Shown one piece after another: positions 40,619-47,804 of a stretch of DNA of 64,000 nucleotides (positions are counted from its first letter, which is position 1; every line of letters begins with the position of its first letter). The notes beneath the pieces were generated by a model. The model saw nothing but the letters and a program-made list of their open reading frames with translations. It did no database searches and had not been told where the DNA came from. The stretch covers positions 744,001 to 808,000 of the forward strand of contig CAWGAF010000001.1 in the NCBI GenBank assembly GCA_963820495.1. Direction: 5' to 3'. The position numbers and the translations under genes were made by a program. This DNA comes from JBBIPA01 sp963820495 (GTDB taxonomy: Bacteria; Chloroflexota; Dehalococcoidia; GIF9; UBA5629).

Positions 40619-42004
40619 TTAGTAGGGTTTGGGGAATACAGGCTGAGCCTCAGCAGGCAGAGAATCGTGCTTAGACAAGACTATCTTCAATTCCAACTTA
40701 TCCGGAGTGTTTGTCTTAAACCACTGTCCAAAGAACAGCGGTATTCGGTTGAAGTGGTCTTTATTGAACAGCACAGGGCTATTGATGGTTTTAAACATAT
40801 TCAGTGTTGGAATAGCTGCATTGATTTTAGCTGTATCTAGAGAGCCAGCCTTTCTTATAGCCTCAAGAGCGATTTGCATGCCTTCGTAGCCATGTCCTAT
40901 AGCTGGGTTCACTGGCTGTTTCTTGGCATCCATCCATCTCTGGGCAAGCGATTCTGGAGTTGTACTTCCGATGCCTGGGCAATCTTTAAACTTGGGGTTC
41001 CACCACACCTCAACACCTACACCCGCTGCAAGGTCCGGACCCCATGATGAGGCATCAACATAGAATAGAGGAGCCCTCCCTATCATAACTATCTTTGGCT
41101 TGAAACCCATGCCTACAGCCTGTTTGAACATAGCTCCGAAATTCGGGCCAGGGCAGTTACCCCAGAGGATTTCGACATTATTGTCTTTCCATTCTTTAAT
41201 CACCGAGCTGTAGTCAGTTGTATCCGGCGGTACAAGGCCCAAATCTTTGTCTATGCCTATGACCTTACAGCCTCGTTCATCTTGTAAGATCCTAGGAAAC
41301 CCAAGTGGTGAACCAGGAGCATACCAGCCTCGTCCATCGGCTTCATCAGTGGCAAAAACGCCAGCTACTTTATTCGTCTGACCAATAAACATGTCCAACA
41401 AACCAAACCAAGTATCCTTTACAGTATATCCTGGCACATCCCTGAAATCCCCTTTGTCCGCAGGTGTGGCAATAGCAAAACCGGTCAACCAGTTATATTC
41501 CCACGGAGGTGTGGCTGACGTCCGCATACCATTCCACGGTTCATAAGGACCACCACAAATAATACTTGGAATCTGGTATTTTTCACCAACATTACATGTT
41601 GGAGTCCACATAGGTGCCGGCGCATCAGGCAGGACAAAGAAACTAACTTTTTCACGAGTCACTAGGTCTTCAGCAAGTTGACCGACCTTCGCTGAGTCGC
41701 TTTCGCTATCCAAAACAACGAATTTGACCTTCATCTTCTGGCCGCCGACATCAAGCCCGCCAAGTGCGTTAATATCGTCGACCGCTGCCTGCATACCGAA
41801 TGCATTTCCTTCACCAAAACCTGTGAACATTCCGGTCATAGGACAAACAGTACCAATAGAGATTTCTCCACCAGCTGGTGCTGGCGCTGGCGCTGGTGCT
41901 GGGCCTGGTCCCGGTGCTGGTGATGGCGCTGGTTGGGCACAAGCACCAAAAGCAAGAGCCCCTGCCATTACCAGAACTAACAAAGATATTAAAATTTTTT
42001 TCAC
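40619..42004 (-). CDS. Liv-type ABC transporter substrate-binding lipoprotein, second
   Basis: This 461-residue receptor has a signal peptide ending in lipobox LAFGAC (Cys22). A Pro/Ala/Gly-rich linker follows (about residues 24-44), then a type I periplasmic binding fold starting ISIGTVCPMTGMFTGFGEGN. It is about 50 residues longer than its paralogue at 2399-3631. The GTG start at 42004 has AGGAGG 7 bases before it. No transport permease genes are near. Given the transhydroxylase and Mo-enzyme genes next door, an aromatic or other ring acid is a reasonable ligand guess. Confidence 0.88.
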   Translation of the reverse strand: MKKILISLLVLVMAGALAFGACAQPAPSPAPGPGPAPAPAPAPAGGEISIGTVCPMTGMFTGFGEGNAFGMQAAVDDINALGGLDVGGQKMKVKFVVLDSESDSAKVGQLAEDLVTREKVSFFVLPDAPAPMWTPTCNVGEKYQIPSIICGGPYEPWNGMRTSATPPWEYNWLTGFAIATPADKGDFRDVPGYTVKDTWFGLLDMFIGQTNKVAGVFATDEADGRGWYAPGSPLGFPRILQDERGCKVIGIDKDLGLVPPDTTDYSSVIKEWKDNNVEILWGNCPGPNFGAMFKQAVGMGFKPKIVMIGRAPLFYVDASSWGPDLAAGVGVEVWWNPKFKDCPGIGSTTPESLAQRWMDAKKQPVNPAIGHGYEGMQIALEAIRKAGSLDTAKINAAIPTLNMFKTINSPVLFNKDHFNRIPLFFGQWFKTNTPDKLELKIVLSKHDSLPAEAQPVFPKPY

Positions 42005-42064
42005 CGTTTATTCCTCCTTGTCTTAAATATGGAATACGATTACCAACTGCTGAATTTTAATGAT

Positions 42065-42086
42065 TCACCCCATATATCACCTCCTT
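42065..42086 (-). other. Perfect Shine-Dalgarno followed by two-codon frame
   Basis: On the minus strand the site AAGGAGGTGAT (42076-42086) is followed at ideal spacing by ATG GGG TGA (42073 to 42065). It lies about 60 bases upstream of the GTG of the binding-protein gene. It could be a minimal regulatory leader or the rest of a decayed start. Confidence 0.45.
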
Positions 42087-42261
42087 GGTTTTTATTACGT
42101 TCCTACATACCTTTTAAGATTATACACCTTGTTCAGTCACTGTCAAGAGTCAACAAAGATACTGACAAGGTAAAGACCACATCTTATAATACCTTCTCAG
42201 CAGTTTATAATCAAACCAAACAAAGAACTCCCGCACCAAAATATCTCACAGGAACCAAAGC

Positions 42262-42613
42262 TTTCCCGGCAAGGTTTATGTTGTAGATATTCAACCTTAT
42301 CATCAAAGAAGTGAAAGAGAAGGCGATCCGCAAAGCCCTGACAAATATAAAGGCAATCCTGTTAAATTCTTACAACACTGGTATTCCAGAGTCAAGTATC
42401 GACTTAGTTATCCTCATTGACGCTATTCAAAGTATCAAGGATACTGATGCCTTGTGCCACGAAATTCATCAGCTACTCAAAACGGGTAGTTGGCTATTTA
42501 TGGACGCCGGGCATCTAACAATACCACGAGCAAGAGATTTTGCGCTCAGCAGTGGTTTTTTCACCATGGCTAAGCAAGAAGAACGCAACATGCTTCTAAC
42601 CAAGAAAACATAA
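42262..42613 (+). pseudogene. Truncated, frameshifted SAM methyltransferase remnant
   Basis: The main open part (from 42311) reads like the C-terminal half of a class I SAM-dependent methyltransferase, with SIDLVILIDAIQSIKD, LLKTGSWLFMDAGHL and a typical final strand. Just upstream, in another frame, 42268-42297 encodes GKVYVVDIQP, the strand-2 motif that normally precedes it. A single-base shift near 42300 would join the two. The Gly-rich motif I and everything before it are missing. A product of 100 residues from 42311 could still be made but should not bind SAM. Confidence 0.65.
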
Positions 42614-42628
42614 GCCTTTTTCTCTGCC

Positions 42629-42659
42629 CCTATATTTTGTCCTATATTTTGTATATAAT
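42629..42659 (+). promoter_or_regulatory. Tandem 12-bp repeat and -10 box before glm operon
   Basis: CCTATATTTTGT occurs twice back to back (42629-42640 and 42641-42652), directly followed by TATAAT at 42654-42659. The first ATG of the operon is 28 bases farther on. The -35 region would fall inside the first repeat, so a regulator or an unusual promoter may be involved. Confidence 0.5.
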
Positions 42660-42686
42660 GGACAAAACTGGAGATTCTCAGAGTAT

Positions 42687-43892
42687 ATGGAAGCACTACT
42701 ACTGGCAGCCAGCGAAGATATACGGATGCACCCGCTAACCTACACTCGCCCCAAAGTGATGTTACCTTTAGCAAATAAGCCGATAATGGAACATTTGCTT
42801 CTTGAAATAAAAGAGGCCGGCGTAATCGAGTTTCTGGTTGTTGTAGGTTACCATGGCGAAATCGTCCGCAACTATTTTGGCAATGGTGAAAAATGGGGAA
42901 TAACTATAGATTACATCACTCAGAGACAACAACAGGGCACCGCCAGTGCTGTCAAGAGAGCCGAATGCAGAGTGGGCGACAGGTTTCTGGTAATAAACGG
43001 CGATATCGTAGCCAAAGCAGAAGATATCCAGAAACTAGTGAATACTGATAAAATCACGTTAATCCTGACAGAGGTAGATAATCCTTCTGACCTTGGAGCG
43101 GTGGAATTAGAAGACAACAAAATTAGACGGATACAAGAAAAAACACCAAAACCATCATCAAAATTAGTCAGCGCTGGTGTATATCTGCTTACACCTGATA
43201 TTTTCCCAGCCATTACAGCTTGTCCTGCGTCTCCTAGAGGAGAGTATGAACTTACTGATGCTTTGCAATGCTTAATAGATTCGGGGCACCCACTAGGTTA
43301 CTATACTACTAACTACTGGATTCATCCCGACTATCCCTGGGACCTGCTTGAAGCCAATGGATCTTTCCTATCTAAGCTCAAGGCTACAAAGAACCTAACT
43401 GCAATAGAGGACAATGTAACCATTAAGGGAAAGGTTTCTATAGGCAATGGGACACAAATAAAAGCAGGCTCATACATCGAAGGTCCAGTAGTTATCGGAG
43501 AAAAGTGTATTATAGGTCCCTGCTGCTATCTCCGCCCTGGTACAGCTATCGGAAACAATTGCCAAATTGGTGGCACAGTGGAGATTAAAAATTCTATAAT
43601 AATGAACAACACTGTAGTTGCCAATCATTCCTTTATCGGTGATAGCATTATCGGTGAGGATTGTTTCATCGGCTCGGGCACAAAAATTGCCAACATCCGT
43701 TTCGATGGTAAAAACATCAAGGTAGCTGGCATTGATACAGGCAGGCAGGAACTCGGAGCTATAATCGGTGATAAAGTACAGACTGGAGTCAACGTTTCTA
43801 TCGATGCCGGTACTATTATCGGTAATAACAGCATGATTGGACCTGGGGCAGAACCCAATGGTGTAATATTGCCCAATTCAAAAATACTTTGA
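42687..43892 (+). CDS. GlmU-like protein 1: acetyltransferase half intact, nucleotidyl loop altered
   Basis: This 401-residue protein resembles archaeal bifunctional sugar-1-phosphate nucleotidylyltransferase/acetyltransferase (such as Sulfolobus ST0452). The N-terminal domain keeps RPKVMLPLANKP, GTASAVKRAE and INGDI. Its nucleotide loop, normally LAGGxGxRL, reads LAASEDIRM and has lost its glycines. The C-terminal left-handed beta helix (from about residue 240) keeps the acetyltransferase region: YLRPGTAIG, VEIKNSIIM, HSFIGDSIIGED and GTKIANIRFD. It likely acetylates glucosamine-1-phosphate and may not make UDP-GlcNAc. It is the first gene of a three-gene glm operon. Confidence 0.85.
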   Translation: MEALLLAASEDIRMHPLTYTRPKVMLPLANKPIMEHLLLEIKEAGVIEFLVVVGYHGEIVRNYFGNGEKWGITIDYITQRQQQGTASAVKRAECRVGDRFLVINGDIVAKAEDIQKLVNTDKITLILTEVDNPSDLGAVELEDNKIRRIQEKTPKPSSKLVSAGVYLLTPDIFPAITACPASPRGEYELTDALQCLIDSGHPLGYYTTNYWIHPDYPWDLLEANGSFLSKLKATKNLTAIEDNVTIKGKVSIGNGTQIKAGSYIEGPVVIGEKCIIGPCCYLRPGTAIGNNCQIGGTVEIKNSIIMNNTVVANHSFIGDSIIGEDCFIGSGTKIANIRFDGKNIKVAGIDTGRQELGAIIGDKVQTGVNVSIDAGTIIGNNSMIGPGAEPNGVILPNSKIL

Positions 43893-43902
43893 AAGGACGA
43901 AA

Positions 43903-45084
43903 ATGGCCAGAATAGAGCAAGCCATAATCTTAGCCGGTGGTGAGGGACAGCGGTTAAAGCCATTCACCAGCCTGAGACCAAAGGTCATGCTCCCCATCGC
44001 TAACAAACCCATTCTGGATTATGTTATCGAGGCCTTAGCCCAGGCAGGTGTACGACATATAATTCTGGTGGTGGGCTACCGCCGCGATGAAATACAGGAC
44101 TACTTCGGCTCAGGCAAAAAATTTGGGGTAGATATCAATTATGTGGTACAAAATACCCAGGTAGGCACTGCTGATGCCTTGAATCAAGCCAGAGACGTGG
44201 CTGCGCCACGATTCTTGGTTCTCCCTGGTGACAACATAATCGAGGCGGACACCGTCCCTCCTCTGGTCAGCGCAACAAGCAATACTATTACCGTAAAATA
44301 CCAGAAGAATGTCTCCCAATATGGAGCAGTAATAGCCAAAAAGGGTAAGGTAACCAATATTATTGAGAAGCCAGAGGTAGCAATAAGTTATTTAGTGAAT
44401 ACAGGTATTTATGCCTTCGACCATGAAATCTTTCCCTTCATTGCACAGGAAACTGACCTGACCCAGGCAATACAGGCCATGATCGACCAAGGTTACAGCT
44501 TTAACGCTATTGAGACCAAAGCTACTTGGCTAGATGCAGTTTACCCTATTGATATTTTACGTCTCAATGAGGTTATGCTGAACAAACTTCCCGCCAGCAC
44601 TGGAGGCAGTATCGAAGAAGGGGTTACGCTCAAGGGTAAAGTGACTATAGGCAATGGCACTACTATAAGGTCAAACAGCTATTTTGTGGGGCCTGTGGTT
44701 ATCGGTGATAACTGCGAGATCGGCCCCACTGTCTGTATCTTCCCTTCAACCAGTATCAGCAATAACGTATTCATAGCCCCTTTTTGCCAGATTAAAAACA
44801 GCGTTATCGGCAACGGGGTAGTCATTGGCAGCAATTGCAATATTCAGGACTCGATAATTGCTCCAGGTTGCGTTATCGGTAATGGGCTTACTATACGAAG
44901 TCAAGAGGTCTGCCGGGAAGGCGAGGAGGGTCGTTTAGCCAAACTGGGTGCCTTAATAGGAGATTTCTGCGAGCTAGAAGACAATATAGTCATCAACGCT
45001 GGAATATCTCTCGGTATCAGAACCAGAGTGAGATCAATGAAAATAATCGATGAAAACGTTCCAGATGGAAGCCTGGTATTCTAG
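43903..45084 (+). CDS. GlmU-like protein 2: nucleotidyltransferase intact, acetyltransferase motifs lost
   Basis: This 393-residue paralogue of the preceding protein has a complete nucleotidyltransferase signature, LAGGEGQRLKPFTSLRPK, with GTADALNQAR, LPGDNI and IIEKP. Its beta helix continues to the end, but the acetyltransferase region is gone. There is no HxSYxGDS segment and no TxANLRFD; instead it reads IIAPGCVIGNGLTIRSQE. It therefore likely acts as a pyrophosphorylase that joins a sugar-1-phosphate with UTP or another NTP. It starts 10 bases after protein 1 and is followed by glmS after 33 bases. Confidence 0.85.
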   Translation: MARIEQAIILAGGEGQRLKPFTSLRPKVMLPIANKPILDYVIEALAQAGVRHIILVVGYRRDEIQDYFGSGKKFGVDINYVVQNTQVGTADALNQARDVAAPRFLVLPGDNIIEADTVPPLVSATSNTITVKYQKNVSQYGAVIAKKGKVTNIIEKPEVAISYLVNTGIYAFDHEIFPFIAQETDLTQAIQAMIDQGYSFNAIETKATWLDAVYPIDILRLNEVMLNKLPASTGGSIEEGVTLKGKVTIGNGTTIRSNSYFVGPVVIGDNCEIGPTVCIFPSTSISNNVFIAPFCQIKNSVIGNGVVIGSNCNIQDSIIAPGCVIGNGLTIRSQEVCREGEEGRLAKLGALIGDFCELEDNIVINAGISLGIRTRVRSMKIIDENVPDGSLVF

Positions 45085-45117
45085 TATTTTCACAAAAAAC
45101 TAGTTACTTATAGTAAT

Positions 45118-46914
45118 ATGTGCGGAATTGTCGGTTATATCGGTTATAAGCGAGCTGAGCCTATACTCATCAAGTCGTTAAAGAGGCTGGAATATCGAGG
45201 ATACGATTCCTGCGGCATAGCCATCGCCAGCAAAGGTGCAATCCAGCTCTTCAAAGATATAGGCCGAATAATAGAACTTGAAGAGAAACTACCGCAGGTC
45301 GAGGGTACAGCTGGCATTGGGCACACCCGCTGGGCTACCCATGGCGCGCCCTCTACCACAAATGCTCACCCTCATCTCGACTGCCACAAGAAAATTGCCG
45401 TAGTCCACAACGGTATAATCGACAACTACGTTAGTCTGAAACAGCAATTAATTGATGAGGGACACTCATTCCTGTCGGAAACCGATACTGAAGTCATCGC
45501 ACACCTCGTGGAAAAATACTATAACGGTAGCCTTGCCCAAGCCGTAAGCAAGGCACTCAAAGATATTGCTGGCACCTATGCCATTGCTGTCCTCGATAAC
45601 GCTGCCAGCGAATTAGTCATCGCCCGCAAAGAAAGCCCAGTAGTAATCGGACTCGGCGATAAAGAAAATTTCATCGGCTCCGACATTCCGGCGCTTCTGG
45701 ACTACACCGACCGGGTAATCTATGTAGAAGACGATGACCTCGTAGTGATTACCCCCGAGGATGTGAAAATAACACAACATAATAAGTCGGTTGACCGAAA
45801 GTGGCAGGTAATCCCCTGGAAAATCGATGAAGCTGAGAAAGCTGGCTACGATCATTTCATGATTAAAGAAATCCATGAACAGCCGCAGGTTATCCGCCAG
45901 ACACTATCTAATTACATCTCTGAAGCCGGAATTATGGCCGACCTGGATATCCCAGAGGGTGAAGAGCCTAATATACTCTACCTGGCCTGTGGCAGCTCTT
46001 TCTATGCCTCTCTGTTACATGAAAATATCTTTGATAAACTGGGACATCGAAATGTAAAATGCCAGATTGCCTCCGAATTCGTTCATTCCTCCAGAATAAA
46101 AGAGGGAACCTGGGTGATAGGCATTAGTCAGTCCGGTGAGACCGCGGACACCCTGGAAGCCATTAAGAAAACCAAAGGGCAGGGAGGCAAAACCATAGCT
46201 ATAACCAATGTTATCGATAGCACTATCACTCGTATAGCTGATCATACACTTTATGTACGGGCAGGACCTGAAATAAGTGTAGCTGCCACCAAGAGTTTTA
46301 TTGCTCAGGTTATTATCGGATATTTACTGGCCATTAGTGTGGCTCCGCTTGAAGGTTATGTCAATAGGTATGTAAAGGAGAAGCTGGTAAAAGAGCTACA
46401 ACTCGTATCCAATACAGTCAAGCAAATCCTGGACAAAGAGGATAGAATTGCCGAGCAGGCAGTCGACTTAGCCAAATACGAGGATATCTTCCTCATTGCC
46501 CGTGGCGTCAATTACCCAGCAGTACTTGAAGGCGCTCTGAAACTTAAAGAAATAGCCTACATACATGCCGAAGCTTTTCCCGCAGGGGAATTAAAACACG
46601 GTCCCTTTGCTCTGCTGCGTGACAATACTCCCGTTATCGCTATTGCTACTCCTGATGAAACCTACCAATCGCTGCTTACCTCTATCAAAGAGGTCAGAGC
46701 ACGAAGCTCACCAGTGATAGCTATAGCTGAAGAGGGAGATAAAAACATCGAGCAAGTGGCTAATCAGGTAATCTACACGCCCAAAGTTGAACCTCTACTA
46801 TCACCGATAACCAATACCGTAGTTCTGCAACTGTTAGCCTACTATGCTGCTAAAGAACGTGGCTGCTCCATCGACCACCCGGTCAATTTAGCTAAAAGCG
46901 TTACCGTACATTAG
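45118..46914 (+). CDS. glmS: Glutamine-fructose-6-phosphate aminotransferase
   Basis: This 598-residue enzyme makes glucosamine-6-phosphate from fructose-6-phosphate and glutamine, the first step of UDP-GlcNAc synthesis. Cys2 after Met is the glutaminase nucleophile (MCGIVGYIG). Family motifs LEYRGYDSCGIA, GHTRWATHG and HNGIIDNY follow. Two SIS domains hold CGSSFYASLL, SQSGETADT and EGALKLKEIAYIHAEAFPAGELKHGP, and the C-terminus ends NLAKSVTVH. I saw no glmS ribozyme in the 33-base gap before it. It completes a three-gene operon with the two GlmU-like proteins. Confidence 0.96.
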   Translation: MCGIVGYIGYKRAEPILIKSLKRLEYRGYDSCGIAIASKGAIQLFKDIGRIIELEEKLPQVEGTAGIGHTRWATHGAPSTTNAHPHLDCHKKIAVVHNGIIDNYVSLKQQLIDEGHSFLSETDTEVIAHLVEKYYNGSLAQAVSKALKDIAGTYAIAVLDNAASELVIARKESPVVIGLGDKENFIGSDIPALLDYTDRVIYVEDDDLVVITPEDVKITQHNKSVDRKWQVIPWKIDEAEKAGYDHFMIKEIHEQPQVIRQTLSNYISEAGIMADLDIPEGEEPNILYLACGSSFYASLLHENIFDKLGHRNVKCQIASEFVHSSRIKEGTWVIGISQSGETADTLEAIKKTKGQGGKTIAITNVIDSTITRIADHTLYVRAGPEISVAATKSFIAQVIIGYLLAISVAPLEGYVNRYVKEKLVKELQLVSNTVKQILDKEDRIAEQAVDLAKYEDIFLIARGVNYPAVLEGALKLKEIAYIHAEAFPAGELKHGPFALLRDNTPVIAIATPDETYQSLLTSIKEVRARSSPVIAIAEEGDKNIEQVANQVIYTPKVEPLLSPITNTVVLQLLAYYAAKERGCSIDHPVNLAKSVTVH

Positions 46915-47120
46915 ACAGACCGCTCAGCTATAAAATCCAAACTCACCAATTAGTTTTAGTTGAGTATCACCAGCCCCTAGATGACCTGCTTTACACCACC
47001 ACTGCAGCGGCCAATAGACGCAAACAGATGGTGTGCTATCGGGGACAATCCTCGAACTCGTATTCGAGAAGAAGCAGCATATCGCGGCTTTACAACAAAT
47101 TATTGTTTCTCACCAGCTTC

Positions 47121-47804
47121 TCAATCGGCCCTCAAGCGATAGCCAACTCCTGGTTCAGTAATGATGAACTGTGGGCGTGCTGGGTCAGGCTCAATTTTTC
47201 GGCGCAAATTGCTGATATTCACATGCAACATGTGAAATTCCTCACCGTATTCTGCTCCCCAGACCTCACGTAGCAGGTAGTGATGGGTCAGCACTTTTCC
47301 TGCGTGAGTTACGAGCACGCGAAGTAATTCATATTCGGTAGGAGTTAATTGCACTTTATGTTCTGACACATTTACTAGCCTTCGTGCTAGATCGACTTTT
47401 AGACTGCCACTAGTGAAAACTGGCCCGCTAGTTGTTTGAGCAGCGCGACGTAAGGCAGCACGAAGCCGTGCTAGCAGCTCTCCTACCCCAAAGGGCTTGA
47501 TCAAGTAGTCATCCGCCCCTGCATCAAGTGCGGCAATTTTGTCACTTTCTGAACCTCGGACCGACAATATGATAATCGGGATTTGTGTCCACTGGCGGAG
47601 CAACCGTGTAACCTCAACACCGTCCGTATCTGGCAGCCCTAGGTCAAGGATTACGATATCTGGTTTCTGCGTGGCAGCAGCCGAAAGCGCTTCCTGTCCA
47701 GAGGCTGCTTCAATTACTGTATATCCTTGGGATGTCAATGTGACTCTTAGGAACCGCCTTATAGCTTGCTCGTCATCAACTACCAATACTCGTCTGTTAG
47801 ACAT
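47121..47804 (-). CDS. kdpE: KdpE response regulator
   Basis: This 227-residue OmpR-type regulator has a receiver domain with phospho-acceptor Asp54 in VILDLGLPD and the Lys of LIKPFG. A winged-helix domain follows, with LTPTEYELLRVLVTHAGKVLTHHYLLREVWG. It is the partner of KdpD and should activate the kdp operon when potassium is low or osmotic stress is high. The gene overlaps the kdpD stop by 8 bases, so the two are translationally coupled. Confidence 0.95.
   Translation of the reverse strand: MSNRRVLVVDDEQAIRRFLRVTLTSQGYTVIEAASGQEALSAAATQKPDIVILDLGLPDTDGVEVTRLLRQWTQIPIIILSVRGSESDKIAALDAGADDYLIKPFGVGELLARLRAALRRAAQTTSGPVFTSGSLKVDLARRLVNVSEHKVQLTPTEYELLRVLVTHAGKVLTHHYLLREVWGAEYGEEFHMLHVNISNLRRKIEPDPARPQFIITEPGVGYRLRAD

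Noticed and set aside
47028..47273. Plus-strand frame overlapping the 3' end of kdpE
   Set aside because: Most of it is antisense to the certain kdpE gene, and the part before kdpE has no recognisable domain.
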